DNA from: Crocinitomicaceae bacterium
Lineage (GTDB): Bacteria > Bacteroidota > Bacteroidia > Flavobacteriales_D > Crocinitomicaceae
Length of the DNA stretch: 5,848 nucleotides
Direction: 5' to 3'
NCBI GenBank assembly: GCA_015662935.1
Contig: DQTF01000115.1
Location: forward strand, 1-5,848
Part shown: positions 1 to 5,140 of the stretch, piece after piece
Numbering within the stretch: the first letter of the stretch is position 1
How the letters are laid out: every line of letters starts with the position of its first letter
The notes under the pieces: generated by a model
Told to the model about the DNA's origin: nothing
Seen by the model: the letters and a program-made list of their open reading frames with translations, nothing else
Databases searched by the model: none
Position numbers and translations under genes: made by a program

Positions 1-300
1 GAGTTCAAAGTGGCCGGGAACGGAAAGTTACCAAATGCAACAGCAACCCTAGTATTAGGTATTTTATCAATCGTTGGATGTCTTTTTTGGGGGCTGCCCG
101 GGTTGATTTGTGGAATTATTGCAATTGCTTTATATTCAAAGGATAAAAAACTGTACAAAACAGATCCGAATCATTATGCGATGTCCTTTAAAAATTCTCA
201 AGCTGGTTTTATTTGCGGAATAATAGGAACTATTCTTTCTAGCTTACTGGTCTTGTATTTCATATTTTTCATTGTCTTATTTGCTGGATTAGCAAGATAA
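1..300 (+). CDS. CCC-motif-type small membrane protein, probably 5'-partial
   Basis: The protein has two membrane segments. From the GTG at 10, the KLPNATATLVLGILSIV segment leads into a hydrophobic stretch at about residues 13-41, then a charged loop (SKDKKLYKTDPNHY, about 43-56), then a second hydrophobic stretch at about 66-93. This order (KLPNA, helix, SKDKKLY, N-x-x-A-G-x-I-C, helix) is that of the flavobacterial CCC-motif membrane proteins. Their function is unknown, and they often neighbour DUF2752 genes. The name-giving cysteine triplet is degenerate here: the equivalent segment reads GCLFWGLPG with one Cys, although further cysteines occur at about residues 34 and 69. The frame stays open to base 1 (E-F-K before the GTG), so the true start may lie upstream of the window; GTG at 10 is the only start visible inside it. 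The TAA overlaps the next gene's ATG by one base. The family assignment is from memory of homologues; no biochemical role can be given. Confidence 0.8.
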   Translation, partial: EFKVAGNGKLPNATATLVLGILSIVGCLFWGLPGLICGIIAIALYSKDKKLYKTDPNHYAMSFKNSQAGFICGIIGTILSSLLVLYFIFFIVLFAGLAR

Positions 301-572
301 TGGTTCAATGTAGCTGGAAGTCTGAATTCGGTGTCGATTGCTTAACCTGTGGTGTGCAAAGGTCATTTCATTTATTAACCAAAGGAGAGCTTGTAGAAAG
401 TGTTAAAATGTTTCCGGCATTGATCCCTTTTTTAATTGTGATTGCTCTGGTTGTAATACATTTATCGTTCAAATTAAAAAAAGGTCCCGAGTTAATTGTT
501 TCATTTTTTATTTTAACAGCAATATTAATCATTGTGAATTATTCTCTAAAAATGGAGCTTCCACTAATTTAG
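300..572 (+). CDS. DUF2752 family membrane protein
   Basis: This 90-residue protein carries the DUF2752 signature near its N-terminus: Cys4, then Gly11-Val-Asp-Cys14-x-x-Cys17-Gly followed by Arg21-Ser. A KGEL-ESVKMFPALIPF segment leads into two hydrophobic helices at about 38-56 and 64-81. In most relatives the C-x-x-C segment reads CPxCG; here the proline is replaced by leucine (CLTCG). The cysteine cluster suggests metal or disulfide chemistry at the membrane surface, but no function is established for the family. The ATG overlaps the stop of the preceding CCC-motif gene (TAATG), so translational coupling by termination-reinitiation is likely. The pair ends at a TAG, about 70 bp before the ettA promoter element. 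No convincing terminator follows. Confidence 0.82.
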   Translation: MVQCSWKSEFGVDCLTCGVQRSFHLLTKGELVESVKMFPALIPFLIVIALVVIHLSFKLKKGPELIVSFFILTAILIIVNYSLKMELPLI

Positions 573-640
573 TAGTTCCTAATGACTCATTCAAAAAGAG
601 ATTAACAAACAGTAAGTATCTTTTTTCTCGTCTCTTTTAC

Positions 641-648
641 TAACTTTG
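641..648 (+). promoter_or_regulatory. Bacteroidota-type -7 promoter element for ettA cluster
   Basis: TAACTTTG is an exact match to the Bacteroidota housekeeping -7 consensus TAnnTTTG, 23 bp before the ettA ATG. This would give a short A-rich leader of roughly 15-18 nt. No good TTTG element is visible at the -33 distance (a T-run at 621-626 occupies that area), so support comes from one element and its position only. Confidence 0.5.
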
Positions 649-671
649 AAACAACGCAAAAAAAGTTAACA

Positions 672-2357
672 ATGTCAGACGATAAAAAAATCATATTCTC
701 AATGGTGAATGTCTCCAAAGACACGCCTGCAGGAAAGCAAATCATTAAAAATATATATCTATCCTTCTTTTACGGAGCAAAAATTGGAATCATCGGTTTG
801 AATGGTTCGGGTAAATCTACCGTGATGAAAATTATCGCTGGATTAGATGAGACTTATAGAGGGGAAGTTGTCTTTTCAGAAGGCTATTCTGTTGGTTATC
901 TTTCTCAAGAACCAGAATTAGATGAATCTAAGACTGTGAAAGAAATTGTGATGGAAGGAGTGCAAGAAACAGTTGATATTCTTGCAGAATTTGAGCAGAT
1001 CAACAATTCTTTCATGGACGAAGCAATTCTTAACGACCCTGACGCAATGGATAAGTTAATTCAGCGTCAAGGAGAAGTGCAAGATATCATTGATTCTCAA
1101 GATGCTTGGGAGTTAGATACGAAATTAGATAGAGCAATGGATGCATTAAGATGTGCTCCTGAAGATCAATTGATCGGAACACTTTCTGGTGGTGAAAGAA
1201 GAAGAGTGGCTTTGTGTAGATTGTTATTGAAGAACCCTGATGTCCTTTTACTAGATGAGCCTACCAATCACTTGGATGCAGAATCGATTGAATGGTTAGA
1301 GCAACATTTACAACAGTACAAAGGGACTGTGATTGCAGTAACTCACGATAGATACTTCTTAGACAATGTTGCTGGATGGATTCTTGAATTGGATAGAGGA
1401 GAAGGTATTCCATGGAAGGGGAATTATTCTTCTTGGTTAGAGCAAAAAGGTAACAAATTAAAAGAGGAAGAAAAATCTGAGTCTAAGCGACAAAAAATGT
1501 TAGCGAGAGAACTGGAATGGGTAAGAATGAATCCAAAAGGAAGGCATGCGAAGAATAAAGCTCGTATTGCTAACTACGATAAGATGCTTGCACAAGATAT
1601 TCAATCAAAAGAAGATGTTTTGGAAATGCCAATTCCAAATGGTCCAAGGTTAGGGTCAAATGTAATTGATGCTGAACATGTGTCTAAAGCTTTTGGAGAT
1701 AAGTTGCTTTATGGTGATTTGAATTTTAAATTACCACCTGCCGGAATTGTAGGTGTAGTTGGTCCAAACGGCGCAGGAAAGACAACTATTTTCAAAATGA
1801 TAATGGATGAGTTGCAGCCTGATAGTGGAGAATTTAAAGTTGGTGACACCGTTAAATTAGGCTATGTTGATCAGTCTCACGAGGATATTAGCCCTGAAAA
1901 AACAGTTTTTGAGGTAGTGTCTAATGGTTTAGAATATGTCGAAATTGGTAATCAAAAAATTAATGCAAGAGCTTATTTATCAAAGTTCAACTTTAATGGG
2001 TCTGACCAAAACAAGAAAGTTGGAGTGTTATCTGGTGGAGAAAGAAACCGCTTGCACTTGGCTATGACTTTGAAGATAGAGGCAAATGTTCTTTTATTAG
2101 ATGAGCCAACTAATGATATTGATGTAAACACATTAAGAGCATTGGAAGAAGGAATTCAAAACTTTGCAGGTTGTGCCGTTGTGATTTCTCACGATAGATG
2201 GTTTTTAGATAGGATTTGCACTCATATTCTTGCTTTTGAGGGGGATTCAGAAGTCTATTGGTTCGAAGGTTCTTATTCTGAATATGAAGAGAATAGAAAG
2301 AAAAGATTGGGAGATAAAGGCCCAAGAAGAATTCGCTACAAAAAATTAATTAAGTAA
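672..2357 (+). CDS. ettA: Energy-dependent translational throttle protein EttA (ABC-F ATPase)
   Basis: EttA is a cytosolic ABC-F protein that binds the ribosomal E site and gates entry into elongation according to the ATP/ADP ratio. It has no membrane domain. Two tandem ABC domains are complete. Domain 1 has Walker A GLNGSGKST (42-50), signature LSGGERRR (171-178), Walker B LLLDEPTNH with catalytic Glu196, and switch His225. Domain 2 has Walker A GPNGAGKTT (364-372), signature LSGGERNR (453-460), Walker B LLLDEPTND with Glu478, and switch His507. The region at about 95-140 corresponds to the EttA arm. The charged linker at about 255-320 (KLKEEEKSESKRQK... NPKGRHAKNKARI) is the tRNA-interacting motif. 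The length of 561 residues is close to the roughly 555 usual for the family. The MSDDKKIIFSM start matches homologues, and A-rich DNA rather than a Shine-Dalgarno motif precedes the ATG. It is first in a co-directional cluster and shares one base with the next gene. Other ABC-F subfamilies (Uup, resistance types) are less likely given the SFFYGAKIGIIGLNG and PWKGNYSSWLEQK segments. Confidence 0.97.
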   Translation: MSDDKKIIFSMVNVSKDTPAGKQIIKNIYLSFFYGAKIGIIGLNGSGKSTVMKIIAGLDETYRGEVVFSEGYSVGYLSQEPELDESKTVKEIVMEGVQETVDILAEFEQINNSFMDEAILNDPDAMDKLIQRQGEVQDIIDSQDAWELDTKLDRAMDALRCAPEDQLIGTLSGGERRRVALCRLLLKNPDVLLLDEPTNHLDAESIEWLEQHLQQYKGTVIAVTHDRYFLDNVAGWILELDRGEGIPWKGNYSSWLEQKGNKLKEEEKSESKRQKMLARELEWVRMNPKGRHAKNKARIANYDKMLAQDIQSKEDVLEMPIPNGPRLGSNVIDAEHVSKAFGDKLLYGDLNFKLPPAGIVGVVGPNGAGKTTIFKMIMDELQPDSGEFKVGDTVKLGYVDQSHEDISPEKTVFEVVSNGLEYVEIGNQKINARAYLSKFNFNGSDQNKKVGVLSGGERNRLHLAMTLKIEANVLLLDEPTNDIDVNTLRALEEGIQNFAGCAVVISHDRWFLDRICTHILAFEGDSEVYWFEGSYSEYEENRKKRLGDKGPRRIRYKKLIK

Positions 2358-2590
2358 TGTCAGGAATTTCAAACGATCCACTGCATGGAATTAATCTAAA
2401 AACGATTGTTACAGAATTAGAAGCTGAACTTGGCTGGGAGAATATGGGGTATTTGGTGAATATCAATTGCTTTAAAAGTAATCCAACAATTAAGAGCAGT
2501 TTAACGTTCTTAAGGAAAACACCGTGGGCAAAAGCAAAAGTAGAAAAACTATACATTGAAAGAATTATACAATTTAAAGAAAAGCAATAA
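2357..2590 (+). CDS. VF530 family (DUF2132) small DNA-binding protein
   Basis: This 77-residue protein covers the whole VF530/DUF2132 domain. Recognisable segments are the N-terminal NDPLHGINLKTIV, the central LGWENMGYLVNINCF and the highly conserved NPTIKSSLTFLRKTPWAKAKVEKLYI. The family is named after a Vibrio fischeri protein of known structure and is annotated as DNA-binding; its cellular role is not known. No signal peptide or membrane segment is present. The ATG overlaps the ettA stop by one base (TAATG), so it is probably translated by reinitiation from ettA. The pepD ATG follows 21 bp after its stop. The family call is confident from the sequence pattern; DNA binding here is inferred from the family alone. 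Confidence 0.9.
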   Translation: MSGISNDPLHGINLKTIVTELEAELGWENMGYLVNINCFKSNPTIKSSLTFLRKTPWAKAKVEKLYIERIIQFKEKQ

Positions 2591-2599
2591 GGCAACGTT

Positions 2600-2607
2600 T
2601 AGCTTTG
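2600..2607 (+). promoter_or_regulatory. Possible internal promoter (-7 element) immediately before pepD
   Basis: TAGCTTTG matches TAnnTTTG exactly and lies four bases before the pepD ATG at 2612. If used, transcription would start at or within a base or two of the start codon, giving a nearly leaderless pepD mRNA. No TTTG is visible at the -33 distance (about 2575-2582 is A-rich), and an 8-bp motif with two free positions occurs by chance fairly often in AT-rich DNA, so support is weak. Confidence 0.25.
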
Positions 2608-2611
2608 TAGC

Positions 2612-4087
2612 ATGAAAAACATTAATAATGGAAGTAAGAGATTAGAACCAAAACAGTTGTGGAATAATTTTGCAGATTTAAATGCAGTCCCTAGAGCATC
2701 AAAAAAAGAAGAAGAGGTAATTGAATTCATGATGAATTTTGGGAAGAAATTAGGATTGGAAACAATTAATGATGCCATTGGTAATGTAATTATTAAAAAG
2801 CCGGCATCTGCAGGAATGGAGGACAGGAAGACTGTTATCCTCCAGTCGCATATCGATATGGTTCATCAAAAGAATAATGATACAGATTTTGACTTTGCAA
2901 CGCAAGGAATAGAAATGATTGTTGATGGTGATTGGGTTCGAGCTAATGGGACGACCTTAGGCGCAGACAATGGCATTGGTGTTGCAACAATTATGGCTGT
3001 TTTAGAATCAAATACAATTGAGCATCCTGCAATCGAAGCAATGTTTACAATTGATGAAGAAACAGGAATGACAGGAGCAATTAATTTAGATCCTTCTAAT
3101 TTCTCTGGAGAAATCTTGCTAAACCTTGATACCGAAGACGATGATGAGTTATCTATTGGTTGTGCAGGAGGAATTGACACGAATACGGCATACAACTACG
3201 ATCAAGTAGATGTAGAAGAGAATTACCATCTTTTTGAGCTAAAAGTAAAAGGACTTTTAGGTGGTCATTCAGGTATGGACATTGACAAGGGAAGAGCGAA
3301 TGCAAATAAACTTGCTAATCGACTGCTATATCATTTCCTTTCTCATTCGGTTGACTTTCAGTTAGTTTCGTTTGATGGAGGTTCGTTGAGAAATGCAATA
3401 CCTCGAGAAGCAACCGTAATTATTGCGGTAGAAAATGAAGGTTTAGATGAGCTAGAAGAGACTTTTCCTGACATTGTAGCAGAAATCAAAAGCGAATATA
3501 AATTGATTGAAAAAAGTATCGAAATTACTTTGAATAAAACAATTTTATCAGGAATGAAAATGACGACTACTCAAGAAAGAAATCGAATCATTGAAGTTCT
3601 TTACTCTTGTCACAATGGAGTATTCAGGATGAGTCCTGACATTGAAGGATTGGTAGAATCATCTTCAAGTTTAGCGAGAGTCATTGTAGCAGACGGAAAG
3701 TTTATTACCCAATCATTACAAAGATCTAGTGTTGAGTCAACTAGAGATGATGTTGCTAACACAGTGAGAAGTCCTTTTGATTTAATTGGAGCGAATGTGA
3801 TTCAAACGGGTGATTATCCGGGCTGGCAACCAAATTCAAACTCTGCAATTCTTGATATAATGAAGAGCTTATACAAAAAAAGCTTTAATGAAGAACCGCA
3901 AGTGAAAGCATGCCATGCAGGACTGGAGTGTGGAATTCTTTCTAAGCACCTCCCTAATGTAGATATGATTTCATTTGGACCAAATATTCGTGCTGCTCAT
4001 TCTCCTGATGAGAAATGTCAAATATCTTCAGTACAGAAATATTGGAATTTTTTCTTAGAAACACTGAAGGCGATTCCTTCAAAATAG
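2612..4087 (+). CDS. pepD: Cytosol non-specific dipeptidase / aminoacyl-histidine dipeptidase PepD (M20C)
   Basis: PepD is a zinc aminopeptidase-like dipeptidase that hydrolyses Xaa-His (carnosine-like) and other dipeptides in the cytosol. The di-zinc site of the M20 fold is complete: His80 and catalytic Asp82 in SHIDMVH, Asp119 in GADNG, general-base Glu149 and ligand Glu150 in DEETGMTGA, Asp173 in NLDTED, and a final His463 in AAHSPDE. The first five positions coincide with the numbering I recall for Vibrio PepD. The GGHSG motif (about 217-221) opens the inserted lid/dimerisation domain, which spans roughly 205-390. The length of 491 residues fits the family (about 485). The start is the first ATG after an in-frame TAG at 2600-2602. 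No signal peptide is seen. It lies 21 bp after the VF530 gene and 7 bp before the DUF3820 gene, so it is probably in the ettA operon, with a possible promoter of its own directly upstream. Confidence 0.96.
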   Translation: MKNINNGSKRLEPKQLWNNFADLNAVPRASKKEEEVIEFMMNFGKKLGLETINDAIGNVIIKKPASAGMEDRKTVILQSHIDMVHQKNNDTDFDFATQGIEMIVDGDWVRANGTTLGADNGIGVATIMAVLESNTIEHPAIEAMFTIDEETGMTGAINLDPSNFSGEILLNLDTEDDDELSIGCAGGIDTNTAYNYDQVDVEENYHLFELKVKGLLGGHSGMDIDKGRANANKLANRLLYHFLSHSVDFQLVSFDGGSLRNAIPREATVIIAVENEGLDELEETFPDIVAEIKSEYKLIEKSIEITLNKTILSGMKMTTTQERNRIIEVLYSCHNGVFRMSPDIEGLVESSSSLARVIVADGKFITQSLQRSSVESTRDDVANTVRSPFDLIGANVIQTGDYPGWQPNSNSAILDIMKSLYKKSFNEEPQVKACHAGLECGILSKHLPNVDMISFGPNIRAAHSPDEKCQISSVQKYWNFFLETLKAIPSK

Positions 4088-4094
4088 GGAAGAG

Positions 4095-4313
4095 GTGGCT
4101 TCAAAAGAACATGAATTAGTCGAATTAGCGAATGCTAAAATGTATTACGGCAAATATAAAGGCCGTTTTTTGGTGCATGTTCCTGAGCCGTATTTGCTTT
4201 GGATGAAGAATAGAGGTTTTCCTCCAGGGAAGCATGGTCGTCAATTAGAATTAATGTTGGAGATTAAAATCAATGGTTTGGAAGATTTAATTTATCCTTT
4301 AATAAAAAAGTAG
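4095..4313 (+). CDS. DUF3820 family protein
   Basis: This 72-residue single-domain protein matches DUF3820. It has an N-terminal helix (HELVELANAKM), then YYGKYKGRFLVHVPEPYLLWM, then RGFPPGKHGRQLELMLEIKINGLEDLI. The GKYKG...P-x-x-YL-x-W core also resembles a motif I recall at the C-terminus of some DnaQ-like exonucleases, but no nuclease domain is present here and the function is unknown. The GTG at 4095 is the only plausible start, because the first in-frame ATG (codon 16) would remove the conserved N-terminal helix. The GTG is preceded by a purine run GGGAAGAG at 4087-4094, the most Shine-Dalgarno-like sequence at any start in this window. It sits 7 bp after the pepD stop and is the last gene of the cluster. 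No U-tailed terminator follows directly. Confidence 0.87.
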   Translation: MASKEHELVELANAKMYYGKYKGRFLVHVPEPYLLWMKNRGFPPGKHGRQLELMLEIKINGLEDLIYPLIKK

Positions 4314-4326
4314 TCAAGAAGGTAGT

Positions 4327-4352
4327 AATTGTAAATTACAATTTATTGTAAT
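4327..4352. repeat. Overlapping TTGTAA/TTACAA inverted repeats
   Basis: Three alternating copies of TTGTAA or its complement lie in 26 bp after the DUF3820 gene. AATTGTAA/TTACAATT forms a 17-bp palindrome around A4335 (4327-4343). The second arm then pairs again with the next copy: ATTACAA (4335-4341), a TTTA loop, TTGTAAT (4346-4352). Either pairing could form a small AT-rich hairpin in RNA, but no T-tract follows, so this is not a normal intrinsic terminator. It is equally consistent with a multi-site protein-binding element. Confidence 0.5.
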
Positions 4353-4398
4353 GACTTATAGTTAGTTACGTCTTAGTAAGTATGTAGGCTTTAAGGTG

Positions 4399-4441
4399 TT
4401 TTTGTTTACAAAAATAATTTTTGTCACAGTTTTTGTAACAT
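4399..4441. repeat. TTTTTGTnACA direct repeats with nested inverted repeats
   Basis: Three related 12-mers occur: TTTTTGTTTACA (4399-4410), TTTTTGTCACAG (4418-4429) and TTTTTGTAACAT (4430-4441). The last two are exactly 12 bp apart. Nested in them are a 17-bp palindrome ACAAAAAT-A-ATTTTTGT (4408-4424) and a wider inverted repeat TTACAAAAA (4406-4414) / TTTTTGTAA (4430-4438) with a 15-bp spacer. The block lies 48-90 bp upstream of the ORF at 4489, where a promoter and operator would be expected. TAATTTTTG at 4415-4423 resembles a -7 element with one extra base. The role is inferred from position and symmetry only. Confidence 0.45.
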
Positions 4442-4442
4442 T

Positions 4443-4486
4443 ATGAAAAAGCAACCCGTAAACGGCTCTGAATGAAATAATTTACG
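4443..4486 (+). promoter_or_regulatory. Possible leader ORF and hairpin ahead of the 63-codon ORF
   Basis: An ATG at 4443 opens a ten-codon frame (MKKQPVNGSE, stop TGA at 4473-4475) that ends 13 bp before the ATG at 4489. CGTAAA inside it (4457-4462) is complementary to TTTACG (4481-4486), just in front of that ATG. A ribosome on the leader frame could therefore change access to the downstream start. The stem is only 6 bp with an 18-nt loop, and such a short ORF can occur by chance, so this is tentative. Confidence 0.2.
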
Positions 4487-4488
4487 AT

Positions 4489-4680
4489 ATGCAATTAACA
4501 AACTTTAATATGATTAATAATACAATTAAGAGTGCGAAATTCAAGTTATCGCAACACAAGGTTCAAGGAGAAACAAGTACGCTTTCTATTTTTCAAGTCG
4601 CCAAATTGATGGACATGATTAAAATAGGGGAGGAGCAGTCTCAAAAAGAAACAACTAATATTCTTTTTTCATTGAATTAA
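4489..4680 (+). CDS. Hypothetical 63-residue protein, no recognised family
   Basis: I do not recognise this protein. It is soluble and polar, rich in Asn, Lys, Gln, Ser and Thr. The only mildly hydrophobic part is an amphipathic stretch, LSIFQVAKLMDMIKIGEEQ, at about residues 32-50. There is no membrane helix, signal peptide, cysteine or metal motif. Met8 is an alternative start. Three points suggest a real transcription unit: repeats with operator-like symmetry lie upstream, a strong terminator begins 22 bp after the stop, and both neighbouring genes are separately bounded. The middle of the protein could pack against another helix, so a small adaptor or regulatory protein is possible, but nothing in the sequence proves it. 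An alternative is that the transcript acts as an RNA and the frame is incidental. Confidence 0.5.
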   Translation: MQLTNFNMINNTIKSAKFKLSQHKVQGETSTLSIFQVAKLMDMIKIGEEQSQKETTNILFSLN

Positions 4681-4701
4681 GAAAGAACTAATTTTATACT
4701 T

Positions 4702-4732
4702 AAAAGTCACCTCATATTGGGGTGACTTTTTT
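4702..4732 (+). terminator. Strong rho-independent terminator
   Basis: AAAAGTCACCTC (4702-4713) pairs with GGGGTGACTTTT (4719-4730) as a 12-bp stem with one T-G wobble and a 5-nt loop (ATATT). A run of six T covers the end of the stem and the two bases after it, followed by CGTTTTT. It ends the transcript of the 63-codon ORF and insulates the downstream regulator gene. It is the only convincing intrinsic terminator in the window. Confidence 0.92.
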
Positions 4733-4766
4733 CGTTTTTAATAGTTTCTGGATGTAAATTATTGTG

Positions 4767-4774
4767 TACATTTG
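4767..4774 (+). promoter_or_regulatory. -7 promoter element of the XRE regulator gene
   Basis: TACATTTG matches TAnnTTTG exactly, 21 bp before the ATG at 4796. A TTTCTG at 4745-4750 is a weak -33 candidate with a 16-bp gap. Transcription would begin near 4779-4782, giving a leader of about 15 nt. The element is almost entirely inside the left arm of the inverted repeat at 4768-4799, so a protein bound there should block RNA polymerase. Confidence 0.55.
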
Positions 4775-4799
4775 TAATGAATCAATAAGTTACAAATGT
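4768..4799. promoter_or_regulatory. Inverted-repeat operator over promoter and start codon
   Basis: ACATTTGTAA (4768-4777) and TTACAAATGT (4790-4799) are perfect 10-bp complementary arms separated by 12 bp. The arm centres are 22 bp apart, about two helical turns, which suits a dimeric helix-turn-helix protein binding one DNA face. The left arm covers the -7 element and the right arm contains the ATG of the adjacent XRE gene. The simplest reading is autorepression by that regulator; this is inferred, not shown. Confidence 0.6.
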
Positions 4800-5140
4800 T
4801 AATTCAAGAAAGAGTTAAATTAATTATCAAGGCAAATAATGAAACTCCATCGTCATTTGCAGATAAGATTGGGTTAAAACGTTCTAATCTATCACACGTG
4901 TTAAGCGGTAGGAATAAGCCTAGCTTAGATTTCTTGTCTAAAATCATTGATAACTACCCTAAAGTGAATGCGTCTTGGTTAATCACAGGAACAACTAGAG
5001 ATGGAGATTTTCAAGAGGAGCAAACTAAATCTATAAGTCAGGTAGGTGCAGATGCTTCCGAACGAATTATTGAAAGGATCGTTATCTTTTATTCTGACGG
5101 TAGTTTTAAAGAGTACAAGGAAGGCTTAGCTATTGATTAA
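4796..5140 (+). CDS. XRE-family helix-turn-helix transcriptional regulator
   Basis: This 114-residue protein has an N-terminal Cro/C1-type HTH domain at about residues 3-65. Helices 2 and 3 are SSFADKIGLKRSNLSHVLSGRNKPSLDFL, with the recognition helix around RSNLSHVLSGR (29-39). The segment YPKVNASWLITG that follows is the usual end of this domain in flavobacterial relatives. A polar linker (about 68-90) leads to a short C-terminal motif, ERIVIFYSDGSFKEY (93-107), which I recall as conserved in the same Bacteroidota group; it may be a dimerisation or sensing strand pair. No peptidase, ligand-binding or toxin domain is present. It is transcribed alone: a terminator lies upstream and a convergent mnmA lies downstream, overlapping its last 11 bp. 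The inverted repeat spanning its promoter and start codon points to autoregulation. Regulated targets are unknown. Confidence 0.9.
   Translation: MLIQERVKLIIKANNETPSSFADKIGLKRSNLSHVLSGRNKPSLDFLSKIIDNYPKVNASWLITGTTRDGDFQEEQTKSISQVGADASERIIERIVIFYSDGSFKEYKEGLAID

Noticed and set aside
593..638. Possible terminator after the DUF2752 gene: AAAAGAGA (594-601) and TCTCTTTT (631-638)
   Set aside because: The 8-bp arms are A/T-rich with a 29-nt loop and no T-tract after the second arm; this is too weak to call an intrinsic terminator.
2110..2325. Minus-strand open frame of 71 codons opposite ettA
   Set aside because: It lies entirely opposite the conserved second ABC domain, and its product resembles no family; it is a shadow frame.
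2350..2595. Minus-strand open frame of 81 codons opposite the VF530 gene
   Set aside because: The plus strand encodes a clear conserved family over the same span, so the antisense frame is incidental.
2866..3195. Minus-strand open frame of 109 codons opposite pepD
   Set aside because: It covers the PepD metal-site region; the Ser/Ile/Val-rich translation is typical of an antisense shadow.
4335..4352. ATTACAA-TTTA-TTGTAAT hairpin as terminator of the ettA-DUF3820 cluster
   Set aside because: The stem has a single G-C pair and is followed by GACTTATA rather than a T-run; kept only as a repeat.
4777..4788. Mini-ORF ATG-AAT-CAA-TAA between the operator arms, ahead of the XRE start
   Set aside because: The predicted transcription start (about 4779-4782) falls inside it, so it would not be carried intact on the mRNA; three codons arise easily by chance.
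4489..5140. 63-codon ORF plus XRE gene as a toxin-antitoxin pair
   Set aside because: A strong terminator and a separate promoter lie between them, the small protein has no toxin-like motif, and the XRE protein resembles stand-alone flavobacterial regulators.
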